NCBI GenBank assembly: GCA_017469935.1 | Contig: JAFUFL010000089.1 | Coordinates: 1 to 40,732 of the forward strand | Direction: 5' to 3' | Length of the DNA stretch: 40,732 bases | Source of the DNA: Lachnospiraceae bacterium | GTDB lineage: Bacteria; Bacillota; Clostridia; Lachnospirales; Lachnospiraceae | In this document: positions 1 through 7,251 of the stretch, piece by piece | Layout of the letters: each line of letters opens with the position of its first letter | Numbering within the stretch: the first letter of the stretch is position 1 | Notes under the pieces: generated by a model | What the model saw: only the letters and a program-made list of their open reading frames with translations | Databases searched by the model: none | What the model was told of the DNA's origin: nothing | Made by a program: the position numbers and the translations under genes

Positions 1-1303
1 CGATTGCGGAATAGCAGTAGGCATCCTCTTTTTTGACACCCTTTTCAATGAAGGAGGGAATGATTACTTCGTCATTGTTGAAGGCCGGCATGCCGGTTCC
101 GAGCTTTAAGACCTCAATTGCCTCGTCCATGAAAGCCTGATTGATATTCCTGTGATAGCGGACTGTCAGGTTGGGCTGAGGAAGTCTCGTCTGGCCGATA
201 GACTTCAGGATCAGGAAGGACAGCTTATTGACGGCGTCCTTTCCGTCTGCGGTCTGGCCGCCGATCGTGACGTTCTGATACATGGGGCTGCCGGCGCTGG
301 AGAATGTGTGCGCCTGGGAGCGGACCTTGTTGATGGTGAGTGTCTTGATCCAAAGGTTTGTGAGAAGCTCGACAGCCTGGTCCTCGGTGAGCAGTCCTTT
401 CTCCAGATCGGAGGCCAGATAAGGATATACGTACTGGTCGAAGCGGCCGTAGCTGAGGGAGTGTCCGTTGGACTCGATCTGCAGGATCAGCTGAATGAAC
501 CACACAGCCTGCACTGCCTCGTGGAAGGTCTCCGCAGGCTGATAAGGAACCTTGTCGCAGACGCGCGCAATCTCGAGAAGTTCGGATTTCCTGGGTTCTT
601 CCGCTGCCGCCGCTTTCTCGCGGGCCAGGGCCGCAAAGCGCTCTGCGAAGCCCCTCACAGCATTGATCACGATCAGGACCGCCTTGTAGAACTGGTACTT
701 GTCGATGGACTCGGGCTCTGTCAGATCCAGCTCTGCCTTGAGCGCCCTTGTACGCTCTTCGTACCCTTTCAGTCCGACCTTCAGCATGTTGCCGTAGTCC
801 ACTGCAAGATGCGCGTCTCCGGCGTTGAGCTTTCCTTCCATGCCGAAGAACCCGGTGTCCATGTAGACCTGCATCTCTTCCGGCATCAGTGCCTCGCCGC
901 GGGCTCTGAGGTTGTTGTTCTCCCAAAAAGGAGCGATCTCGCGCAGCTGCTGCTTAGTCTCTTCCGTAATATAGAAGACGTCGCCGTCGCGCTTCTCAAA
1001 CAGATCCAGCTCGTCCATGATGAACTTCATCGTGTACTCCGGAAAGACCGGCGCGCCGCGGTTGACGGAGGACTGATTGCCGACCAGGACCGTTTCATCC
1101 TCAATATAAATATCCATCTTTGCCAAAATATTCTGCAGCATCAGCGCTCTCTTCATGACCGCGGGCTGATTCAGATTCTTCTTATAGGATTCCGTAGCCA
1201 AGACCGCGCGCTGTGCGTCGATGTAGGGTTTCTGATCCAGGACGCTCTCGCGGTATGCCTGCATTCTGGGTGTCAGAGATCCGAAATGTGCTTTGTTTTC
1301 CAT
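1..1303 (-). CDS. Glycyl radical enzyme, PflD/glycerol-dehydratase-like (C-terminus outside window)
   Basis: Reading the minus strand from ATG at 1303 gives an open frame of about 434 codons running off the window edge. The start is fixed by AAAGGAG nine bases upstream. Features such as ESFK-like ATESYKK, the SNGHSLSYGRFDQYVYP block and PQPNLTVRYH, then NNDEVIIPSFIEKGV, match the PFL2/PflD and B12-independent glycerol dehydratase branch of glycyl radical enzymes. The frame ends at ...DAYCYSAI plus the first base of a Gly codon, exactly where relatives have the GCVE active-site cysteine loop, so the catalytic Cys and the glycyl radical loop lie just outside. The substrate (diol, glycerol or another C-O/C-N/C-C lyase substrate) cannot be assigned. 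It is divergent from its likely activase at 1580. Family call is firm; substrate is open. Confidence 0.9.
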   Translation of the reverse strand, partial: MENKAHFGSLTPRMQAYRESVLDQKPYIDAQRAVLATESYKKNLNQPAVMKRALMLQNILAKMDIYIEDETVLVGNQSSVNRGAPVFPEYTMKFIMDELDLFEKRDGDVFYITEETKQQLREIAPFWENNNLRARGEALMPEEMQVYMDTGFFGMEGKLNAGDAHLAVDYGNMLKVGLKGYEERTRALKAELDLTEPESIDKYQFYKAVLIVINAVRGFAERFAALAREKAAAAEEPRKSELLEIARVCDKVPYQPAETFHEAVQAVWFIQLILQIESNGHSLSYGRFDQYVYPYLASDLEKGLLTEDQAVELLTNLWIKTLTINKVRSQAHTFSSAGSPMYQNVTIGGQTADGKDAVNKLSFLILKSIGQTRLPQPNLTVRYHRNINQAFMDEAIEVLKLGTGMPAFNNDEVIIPSFIEKGVKKEDAYCYSAI

Positions 1304-1347
1304 TTGGCACTCCTTTATTTTCTTTCGTAAGTTAATTGTGTTCCGTT

Positions 1348-1372
1348 TGTAGCTTGATTATATCATGCTACA
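1348..1372. promoter_or_regulatory. 25-bp palindromic operator over the glycyl radical enzyme promoter
   Basis: The arms TGTAGC-n-TGAT and ATCA-n-GCTACA form a near-perfect dyad centred at 1360. It covers the -10 element of the minus-strand promoter, the expected position for a repressor site. No dedicated regulator gene lies next to it. Confidence 0.6.
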
Positions 1373-1384
1373 CCCGTTTGTCAA
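1357..1384 (-). promoter_or_regulatory. Sigma-A promoter of the glycyl radical enzyme
   Basis: On the minus strand, TTGACA (1384-1379) and TATAAT (1362-1357) are both perfect consensus with 16 bases between them. This places the transcript start about 45 bases upstream of the ATG at 1303. Confidence 0.8.
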
Positions 1385-1431
1385 TATACTTTTCGCAAGA
1401 AATTTATATTAATTTCATTCGCAACTTATTC

Positions 1432-1460
1432 TTTACATATTCGAATGCTAATGCTATGAT
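1432..1460 (+). promoter_or_regulatory. Sigma-A promoter of the activase
   Basis: TTTACA at 1432-1437 and TATGAT at 1455-1460 are 17 bases apart. Transcription would start near 1467, leaving a leader of about 110 bases before the ATG at 1580. Confidence 0.7.
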
Positions 1461-1475
1461 AAGAACGTAAAAAGC

Positions 1476-1551
1476 AAACCAGGTTTCAAGTCTATGCCAT
1501 GACTGGTTTATAAACGGAGATTTCACGATCAACCTCTGCTGTTAAATCTCC
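1476..1551 (+). promoter_or_regulatory. Two inverted repeats in the activase 5' leader
   Basis: AAACCAG (1476-1482) pairs with CTGGTTT (1503-1509), and GGAGATTT (1516-1523) pairs with AAATCTCC (1544-1551). They sit in tandem in the untranslated leader. No T-run follows, so they are not obvious terminators; they could be protein sites or RNA structure. Confidence 0.4.
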
Positions 1552-1579
1552 CTACAGTATTTTATAAGGAGTTTTCTAA

Positions 1580-2482
1580 ATGGAAGTAAAAGGCATTGTT
1601 TTCAATATTCAGAAGTTCTCCATACACGACGGCCCCGGCGTGCGGACCACCGTCTTCCTGAAGGGATGTCCCCTCCGCTGCAAATGGTGCTCCAATCCGG
1701 AGTCCCAGCTCTCCAGAGTGCAGATCATGTACCACAGAGACAACTGTCTGCACTGTCAGAAATGTGTGCACATCTGTCCCGAGAAGGCAATCACTGCTGC
1801 CGAGGACGGAAGGATCCATATCAACTTCAATAAATGTACAGGTTGTCTTTCCTGCGTGCAGGGCTGTCCCGGACGCGCGCTGACAAATGAAGGGGAATAT
1901 AAAACGGTTGATGAGATTGTGGAAGTGTGTATGCAGGACAAGGATTTCTATGAGGAATCCGGCGGCGGCGTGACCATCTCCGGCGGAGAAGGCATGGTGC
2001 AGCCCGACTTCGTGGAAGCATTGATTCTTCGTCTTAAAGAGAAAGGTATCCACACTGCGATCGAGACCACCGGCTGCGTAAGTCCGGAAGTCTTCCACAG
2101 GCTAGCTCCTCTCTTCGATCTCCTGCTCTTTGACGTCAAGCAGTATGATTCGGAGAAACATAAGAAAGGAACAGGCGTCGGCACTGAACTGATCCACAAG
2201 AATCTGAGGTGGGCGCATGCGCAGGGGCTCAATATTTTGCCCCGGATCCCGGTAATCCCCGGCTTCAATGCAAAGTTGTCAGATGCAGAAGGAATTGCAG
2301 ATCTTCTGCATGAGATCGGGCTCTCCCGCGTGCAGCTTCTGCCCTTCCACCAGATGGGCGAGCGCAAATATGAATTTCTGAACAGAGAATACGAAATGAC
2401 CGGTGTGAAGGCGCTTCATCCGGAAGATCTTACGGAATATCAGAAGGTATTTCTCGATCAAGGCATCGACTGCTTCTTCTAA
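1580..2482 (+). CDS. Glycyl radical enzyme activating enzyme (radical SAM)
   Basis: A 300-residue radical-SAM activase that would install the glycyl radical on the divergent enzyme at 1-1303. The SAM cluster motif CPLRCKWC is at residues 30-37. Two ferredoxin-type clusters follow (CLHCQKCVHICP and CTGCLSCVQGCP), a feature of the longer activases of the PflC/glycerol-dehydratase type rather than the short PflA of pyruvate formate-lyase. The block SGGGVTISGGEGMVQ is typical of the family. The start ATG follows AAGGAG with good spacing. Its own promoter and a 110-base leader lie between it and the divergent partner; a strong terminator follows it, so it is monocistronic. Family assignment is firm; partnership rests on adjacency. 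Confidence 0.95.
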   Translation: MEVKGIVFNIQKFSIHDGPGVRTTVFLKGCPLRCKWCSNPESQLSRVQIMYHRDNCLHCQKCVHICPEKAITAAEDGRIHINFNKCTGCLSCVQGCPGRALTNEGEYKTVDEIVEVCMQDKDFYEESGGGVTISGGEGMVQPDFVEALILRLKEKGIHTAIETTGCVSPEVFHRLAPLFDLLLFDVKQYDSEKHKKGTGVGTELIHKNLRWAHAQGLNILPRIPVIPGFNAKLSDAEGIADLLHEIGLSRVQLLPFHQMGERKYEFLNREYEMTGVKALHPEDLTEYQKVFLDQGIDCFF

Positions 2483-2492
2483 AAACTATAGT

Positions 2493-2537
2493 ACGGGCCG
2501 CCGCAGTAAGAATCATCTTCTTACTGCGATGGCCCGT
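2493..2537 (+). terminator. Hairpin terminator after the activase
   Basis: ACGGGCC (2493-2499) pairs with GGCCCGT (2531-2537), and CGCAGTAAGAA pairs with TTCTTACTGCG inside it, with loop TCATC. The following stretch is pyrimidine-rich but not a pure T-run. Confidence 0.75.
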
Positions 2538-2553
2538 TCTTCACTGCTCTTCT

Positions 2554-2574
2554 TTCTTCATCTGTTCATCCGCC
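2554..2574. repeat. 21-bp direct repeat, left copy (partner at 4028-4048)
   Basis: This 21-base sequence recurs exactly at 4028-4048, 1474 bases away, bracketing the ATPase gene and its upstream repeats. On the minus strand both copies encode the peptide ADEQMKK. In the left copy that frame continues to EEQ and a stop, directly downstream of and in frame with the ATPase stop. The pattern suggests insertion into, or duplication at, an older gene end. Confidence 0.7.
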
Positions 2575-2588
2575 AGCCGGTTCCCTTT

Positions 2589-3881
2589 TTAATGGCTCGC
2601 AATCCACTCTTCGACAAAATACAGAGGAATATTAACCATCCATCCCTGTTCCATATACCCGGACATTGAAAACCTCCATCCTGTTATTCCCGGATTATGC
2701 TCAACAACTTGTCTCAGGCTTTTGGCTCTTACGTTTTCTTCTGCCTTTACTTCGATCGGATACACATCGGATTTCTGCAGCAAAAAATCAAGTTCCAAAG
2801 TAGAGTTCTCTTTTGAATAGTAATATGGCTTCTCCCCTGCTGAAATCATCTGCTGCGCAACATACTGCTCCGTAAATGCGCCTTTATATTCAGAAAAAAT
2901 ACTGTTCTCAATGAGAATATCCTTTGCCTGCACGTCACTCATTGCGCCAAGGAGACCCAGATCCAACATAAACAACTTGAATGCTCCGAAATCCTCATAA
3001 AACTTCAATGGTGCCGCGACCTTTTTTACACGATTCACACGGCAGATCAAACCTGCGTCTTCCAACCACTGAATTGCATCTTCGAATTCTTTTGCGCGGC
3101 CTCCCTTTTTTATAACACTATATATAAATTTTTTATTCTCTTTCGCGAGTTGTGATGGTATAGAATTCCACACCATTCGAACTTTTGTAGCCTGGCTTGC
3201 AGGTATGTGTTTTGAAAAATCCCGGTTGTAATCATTCAATATCCTTTTTTGTATTGCTCTTGTCTCTAATAGGTTTTGAGTTTCTACATAACATGCTACC
3301 GCTTCCGGCATTCCTCCGGTGTAATAATACTGACGAAGTAAATCTTCAAACCTGCTGCTCATGGAGCATAGTTCTTTCCAATGATGCTCCTTCATCTGAT
3401 CAACCAACAGGTCCTGATGCATTGCTTTCAGGAATTCTATAAATGTCATTGGAAATATCGTTAACTCATCGACTTTTCCGACAGGATATCCCGTTCCTGT
3501 ATGCAACGTTACTCCAAGCAGACTGCCTGCAACCGCAATATGATATTGCGGTGCATCCTCAGAGAAATACTTCAATGAAGTAACCGCCCTAGGAACTTCC
3601 TGAACTTCATCCAGAACAATCAATGTCCTTTCAGGTTTTATCTGCTCGTTCGTCAACGCTGAAAATACACGGATTAGTCTTTGAACGTCAAAATCTGAAA
3701 AAGCTCCCTGAATCACAGGATTATTGTCACAGGAAATATACGCAACATTATCATATTCCCTCTGTCCGAATTCTTTTAACAGCCAGGTCTTTCCTACCTG
3801 ACGTGCCCCGTTAATAATTAGCGGTTTACGCCTGTAGTTATTTTTCCAGTCTGCCAACTTTTGATATGCACTTCGTTCCAA
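2589..3881 (-). CDS. AAA ATPase with DUF4143-type C-terminus
   Basis: A protein of about 430 residues of the AAA_14/DUF4143 ATPase family. The Walker A motif GARQVGKT lies near residue 26 and the Walker B region LIVLDEVQEVP near residue 88. The C-terminus carries LDFLLQKSDVYPIEVKAEE, a PD-(D/E)xK-nuclease-like signature (D, then E-x-K). Family members are abundant, often on mobile or defence-type islands, and mostly of unknown function. A frame extends to ATG at 3896, but GGAGG lies inside that extension, seven bases before TTG at 3881, so I prefer the TTG start. The gene is AT-rich compared with its surroundings, has three 18-bp repeats upstream and is bracketed by a 21-bp direct repeat. No co-transcribed partner is seen. 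Confidence 0.85.
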   Translation of the reverse strand: MERSAYQKLADWKNNYRRKPLIINGARQVGKTWLLKEFGQREYDNVAYISCDNNPVIQGAFSDFDVQRLIRVFSALTNEQIKPERTLIVLDEVQEVPRAVTSLKYFSEDAPQYHIAVAGSLLGVTLHTGTGYPVGKVDELTIFPMTFIEFLKAMHQDLLVDQMKEHHWKELCSMSSRFEDLLRQYYYTGGMPEAVACYVETQNLLETRAIQKRILNDYNRDFSKHIPASQATKVRMVWNSIPSQLAKENKKFIYSVIKKGGRAKEFEDAIQWLEDAGLICRVNRVKKVAAPLKFYEDFGAFKLFMLDLGLLGAMSDVQAKDILIENSIFSEYKGAFTEQYVAQQMISAGEKPYYYSKENSTLELDFLLQKSDVYPIEVKAEENVRAKSLRQVVEHNPGITGWRFSMSGYMEQGWMVNIPLYFVEEWIASH

Positions 3882-3924
3882 AGCGTTTCCTCCCATGAAG
3901 TAATTCTTTTCGTTTCTTGATTTT

Positions 3925-4008
3925 ACATTTTCATGAGGGAATTTTCAATCAAATTTAACATTTTTATGAGCGATAATATTGTAATAATCTACATTTTTAT
4001 GAGGGAAT
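3925..4008. repeat. Three 18-bp direct repeats at exact 33-bp spacing
   Basis: Copies start at 3925, 3958 and 3991. On the plus strand they read ACATTTTCATGAGGGAAT, ACATTTTTATGAGCGATA and ACATTTTTATGAGGGAAT. The 33-base period is about three helical turns, placing all copies on one DNA face directly upstream of the ATPase gene. This fits a cooperative operator array; the binding protein is unknown. Confidence 0.75.
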
Positions 4009-4027
4009 CTGGTCATATTCACCATTC

Positions 4028-4048
4028 TTCTTCATCTGTTCATCCGCC
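4028..4048. repeat. 21-bp direct repeat, right copy
   Basis: An exact copy of 2554-2574, marking the upstream limit of a 1474-base unit that contains the DUF4143-type ATPase gene and its 33-bp-spaced repeats. Confidence 0.7.
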
Positions 4049-4186
4049 CACTGATAGACCGACTCCAGTGCCGGGAGCAGGCCATGCTCATCGGGCAGCT
4101 GATCGGATTTGAGGATTTTAAGAGGGCTATACAAAGGCTGACCGAAGAATAAGCAGGAAAAGCTGCTGGTTCAGAGCCATAAAATC
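4049..4186. other. Possible gene-end remnant interrupted by the ATPase insertion
   Basis: On the minus strand an open stretch of about 45 codons after an in-frame TGA reads ...LKSDQLPDEHGLLPALESV then YQWADEQMKK, entering the right copy of the 21-bp repeat. The last seven residues recur beside the left copy. This could be the C-terminal end of a displaced gene. The plus strand also has a short open end (…FEDFKRAIQRLTEE), so the coding strand is uncertain. No family recognised. Confidence 0.35.
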
Positions 4187-4190
4187 CGCT

Positions 4191-4508
4191 TCAAAGTCCT
4201 CTTATTATACTAAGGTAATCCTGCCTCTGATCTACAACCGCATAAACAGTTACCAGCTTTCGCTCCTCATCAACTTTATGAAAAACAAGATCTTTTTCCA
4301 GGATCAGCACCAAGTATCCCTGCCGCCTTAAAACCGTGTACCTCGGCTCTGTTCCGATATACGGATTCTCTCCAAGAGACATGATCGATTTTTCCAGGTA
4401 ATCGAGTTTTGCAAGAGCAACCTCATTTCCAAAATTCTCGGCTATGTAGAGCACGATCCTTCTTATGAGAGAATCCGCCGTGTCCGTGCGCTCAATTTCG
4501 TACTTCAA
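4191..4508 (-). CDS. ParE/RelE-superfamily toxin
   Basis: A 105-residue protein with the layout of ParE/RelE toxins: an N-terminal two-helix region containing a long helix (residues about 10-45), then strands with NPYIGTEPRYTVLRRQGYLVLILEKDLVFHKVDE split across the sheet, ending in VYAVVDQRQDYLSII. The last segment corresponds to the I/V-x-R-I-x-H/D-x-R-Q region of the family. Its ATG overlaps the stop of the antitoxin by four bases (ATGA), the usual toxin-antitoxin arrangement with the antitoxin first. Whether it is a ribosome-dependent nuclease or a gyrase poison cannot be read from sequence. Superfamily assignment is good, subfamily uncertain. Confidence 0.85.
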   Translation of the reverse strand: MKYEIERTDTADSLIRRIVLYIAENFGNEVALAKLDYLEKSIMSLGENPYIGTEPRYTVLRRQGYLVLILEKDLVFHKVDEERKLVTVYAVVDQRQDYLSIIRGL

Positions 4509-4789
4509 GACAGTCCCTCCTTGAGCATACTTCTTAAATCGTCAAAAGTATCCTTGATCGGAGCCACTCTTCCCCGTTTCACATCTTCGTCCGACTCAGC
4601 AAGTATTTCTAACAGCTCGATCCGGGCTTTCATCCTCTTGTATTCCTCATACCCAAGCGAAACCGTATCGCCTCTTCCGTTTACCGTTATGATAACTGCC
4701 TCCCTGCCTTCTCTGCATAATTTGGATATTTCGTTATAATGGTTTCTCAAATCTGCTGAAGGTCTTATGGTTTCCTGATAAGTAAGCAT
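4505..4789 (-). CDS. Phd/YefM-type antitoxin
   Basis: A 94-residue protein with a Phd/YefM-like N-terminal DNA-binding half: LRNHYNEISKLCREGREAVIITVNGRGDTVSLGYEEY spans residues about 14-50 and matches the family pattern of repressed dyad binders that dimerise and bind their own promoter. The C-terminal half is charged and helical (ELLEILAESDEDVKRG), as expected for the toxin-binding tail. It is translated from a clear AGGAGG site eight bases before the ATG. It precedes and overlaps the toxin gene. A 29-base inverted repeat over the -10 element upstream fits autoregulation. Confidence 0.88.
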   Translation of the reverse strand: MLTYQETIRPSADLRNHYNEISKLCREGREAVIITVNGRGDTVSLGYEEYKRMKARIELLEILAESDEDVKRGRVAPIKDTFDDLRSMLKEGLS

Positions 4790-4809
4790 GGTAATTTCCT
4801 CCTGTTGGT

Positions 4810-4838
4810 ATAGACATATTATATCACCGTTTGTCTAT
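4810..4838 (-). promoter_or_regulatory. Promoter/operator of the toxin-antitoxin pair
   Basis: ATAGACA (4810-4816) and TGTCTAT (4832-4838) are perfect inverted arms enclosing TATAAT on the minus strand, about 20 bases upstream of the Shine-Dalgarno. The arrangement is typical of an antitoxin autorepression site; no good -35 is visible. Confidence 0.65.
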
Positions 4839-4868
4839 CAAAATGTGAGAATTTATATTTGTTGATTT

Positions 4869-6266
4869 CTAAATATACAAATCCTCTAACGTCAGCAGTT
4901 TATCCTTCGACACATCGGCATTTTCTTTTACCCACTCTGAATAACCGCTCAGCGAGAAAAACAAATATTGTACCTCTTCATATTTTTTGTCAATCAGACC
5001 CCTGCGGGCCATCAGAGCATCGTATACTGCTTTATCGATCGGTTCATTTTTAAATTTGCATTCTCCAAGGATGGCCTGGTTGCTGATCGTATCTATACCT
5101 ACCACATCTATGTCCGTTGGCTTTCGGTCATGCCCCGGTCCCCACCATTTTCCCGTGTTCGTAACCAGACAGTTCAGCTCCCCGTCCGGTCCTTTTAGCA
5201 AAACATAGTGTCTGCAAATATACTCAAATATTTTCCCCATGTACTCATGGAGTTTGTCTTTAACATATTTATTGTAGTACAGTTCGCCCCTGCCCATTTC
5301 GATCGCAGCTTTTGCCCTTGGAACAAAGCGATACCAAAAACGGTACATACCGTCCGTAATCTCATAGCTTACCTTCTTTTTGTTCTTTTCATCTGTGATC
5401 GCATATACTTTGGAAATCACACCTATTGTCATCAGATTTTTAAGGACATAGGAAAGCGTTGCTGTCGATTCATGTGTTTTGTCCGAGATTTCATTAACCT
5501 TGTTTGCTCCGCCGGCGCACGCTTCGATGACGGAATTATACGTGTTTACTGTTCGAAACTCCTGCATCAAAAGATTGTGCGGCTCTTCATAAAGATAGCC
5601 GGATGTATCAAAATAATGCCAGATCAGGTTGCGATCGAGGGACAGCGAGTCATCAAACAGCGTCAGATATTTTGCCACGCCGCCTGTAACGCCATATACG
5701 ATTGCTTTTTCTTCTGCAGAATAATGAGGGACAAATTTGGCAGAATCCAAATAGTCAAACGGTTGCAGGAAAATCTGATTTGTCCGCCTGCCAAAAATCG
5801 GACTCTTTTCGCTTAGAATTTCCTTTTCCATGAAGCTGATCGCAGATCCACTGATTATCAAATAGACATTCTTGGTTACCAGCACTGTATCGATTGCCAC
5901 CTGAAACCTCGACAGGAAGGAGGTATCCGATTCCGCAATGTATGGGATTTCGTCCAAGGCCAGAATCAGCCTTTCATCCCGGCATAAATTGCCGACAAAC
6001 CTGAAAAAATTCTCTAAGTCGTTAAATTCGACCCCCGCAAGATCAGGTGCCGTATCCTCTATGAACTGCCTCCCCCACTTCCTGACGTTATCTTCAAGGC
6101 TCGTTTTGGAAGCGACATAATAGGAGGCACGCTTATCTTTTATGAACTCCGTGATCAACCTGGATTTACCAACCCGCCTGCGCCCATAGATAACCGTCAT
6201 TTGGAATCCGGGCTTATTATACGTCTCCTGTAAAACCGCGAGTTCTTTTTCTCTGGCAATAAACAC
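4869..6266 (-). CDS. Archaeal-type ATPase with DUF234 C-terminus
   Basis: A 465-residue protein. Walker A GRRRVGKS is at residues 28-35, followed by LILALDEIPYI (Walker B). A winged-helix-like middle (INEIS-type AGGANKVNEISDKTHES) follows, then a DUF234 region with TDIDVVGID and GECKFKNEP, which resembles a PD-(D/E)xK nuclease core. This architecture is widespread in archaea and in anaerobic bacteria with no settled function; a DNA-directed or defence-like role is plausible but inferred. The start is GTG at 6266, preceded at 11-18 bases by a run of eight G residues that is the only Shine-Dalgarno candidate. AT-rich relative to the genes at 6.5 kb onward; same strand as the toxin-antitoxin pair but separated by 79 bases with its own promoter region. 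Confidence 0.85.
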   Translation of the reverse strand: MFIAREKELAVLQETYNKPGFQMTVIYGRRRVGKSRLITEFIKDKRASYYVASKTSLEDNVRKWGRQFIEDTAPDLAGVEFNDLENFFRFVGNLCRDERLILALDEIPYIAESDTSFLSRFQVAIDTVLVTKNVYLIISGSAISFMEKEILSEKSPIFGRRTNQIFLQPFDYLDSAKFVPHYSAEEKAIVYGVTGGVAKYLTLFDDSLSLDRNLIWHYFDTSGYLYEEPHNLLMQEFRTVNTYNSVIEACAGGANKVNEISDKTHESTATLSYVLKNLMTIGVISKVYAITDEKNKKKVSYEITDGMYRFWYRFVPRAKAAIEMGRGELYYNKYVKDKLHEYMGKIFEYICRHYVLLKGPDGELNCLVTNTGKWWGPGHDRKPTDIDVVGIDTISNQAILGECKFKNEPIDKAVYDALMARRGLIDKKYEEVQYLFFSLSGYSEWVKENADVSKDKLLTLEDLYI

Positions 6267-6276
6267 TATGCGCGTA

Positions 6277-6284
6277 CCCCCCCC
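6277..6284 (-). promoter_or_regulatory. Poly-G(8) tract acting as ribosome binding site
   Basis: On the minus strand eight consecutive G residues lie 11-18 bases upstream of the GTG start at 6266, in place of a normal AGGAGG. Length changes in such a tract would alter initiation. Confidence 0.45.
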
Positions 6285-6495
6285 TATATAATTTTAGTCA
6301 GCCTAAGTTTACTAAAATATATTTTACTATAACAGCGTGTTTAGTCAATGACATTCTCATTTTCTGATTCAGAGAGATACAAAAATATGATAGTGGACTT
6401 ATCATGGATTATAACTTATGAATGTAAGCAAAACTATGATGATTTAGTCCGTTATGTTATACTCACTACAGAATTAATTCTTACAGGAGGAACAT

Positions 6496-7251
6496 ATGCG
6501 CAGAAAAGAAGACCGCACCGGCCGGATTCTGGAGCTTTTGGTAAAAGAAAAGAGAATAGAAGTCGCCGAGATCTCGGCGCATCTGGGCATCTCCCAGGTC
6601 ACTGTCCGCAAGGACCTGGACGCCATGGAAGAACAGGGCCTAATCACCAGGGAGCATGGTTTTGCCGTACTGTCCAGCACGGATGATATCAAGGGGCGCC
6701 TGGCCTACCACTATGAAGAAAAGAAAAAAATAGCCCTGCGCGCGGCAGAGCTTGTTAAGGACGGCGACACCGTTATGATCGAGAGCGGCAGCTGCTGTGC
6801 GCTGCTGGCCGCGGCGCTGACAGAACTTCGAAGCGGGATCACCATTATCACCAACAGCGCCTTCATCGCCGACTACATCCGCCGCTCCTCCGATTTCCAG
6901 ATCATTCTTCTGGGCGGCATTTACCAGCAGGACGCGCAGGTTATGGTCGGTCCCATGGTCCGCCAATGCGCGGAGAATTTCTGGGTCGACCGCTTCTTTA
7001 TCGGCGTGGACGGCTGGTCCGCGCGGGCCGGCTTCACCAATCAGGATCAGATGCGCGCCCAGGCTGTCCGCGACATGGCAAGACAGGCGGACCAGGTCAT
7101 CGTCCTGACGGAATCGGAGAAGTTTGAAAGGCACAGCACTGTGCCGATGAATCTGAAGGACCAGGTGAAGGCCGTCATCACAGACCAAAAGATCGAAGCG
7201 CGCATAATCGATGAACTTGCCGCCCGCGGAATTGAGGTGTTAACCATATGA
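6496..7251 (+). CDS. DeoR/GlpR-family transcriptional regulator
   Basis: A 251-residue regulator. The N-terminal helix-turn-helix is at residues about 5-55 ([20 protein letters not shown]). The sugar-phosphate-isomerase-like effector domain follows, beginning [20 protein letters not shown] then DTVMIESGS, both standard DeoR landmarks, and later the IGVDGWSA-type block. Such regulators usually sense a phosphorylated sugar or related ester. The start follows ACAGGAGG with good spacing. Its stop overlaps the ATG of the CoA-transferase gene by four bases, so the two are translationally coupled and the regulator probably controls this operon. The effector is not predictable. Confidence 0.92.
   Translation: MRRKEDRTGRILELLVKEKRIEVAEISAHLGISQVTVRKDLDAMEEQGLITREHGFAVLSSTDDIKGRLAYHYEEKKKIALRAAELVKDGDTVMIESGSCCALLAAALTELRSGITIITNSAFIADYIRRSSDFQIILLGGIYQQDAQVMVGPMVRQCAENFWVDRFFIGVDGWSARAGFTNQDQMRAQAVRDMARQADQVIVLTESEKFERHSTVPMNLKDQVKAVITDQKIEARIIDELAARGIEVLTI

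Noticed and set aside
152-1330. Plus-strand ORF of 392 codons opposite the glycyl radical enzyme
   Set aside because: It is antisense to a clear enzyme frame, has no ribosome site and no recognisable domain.
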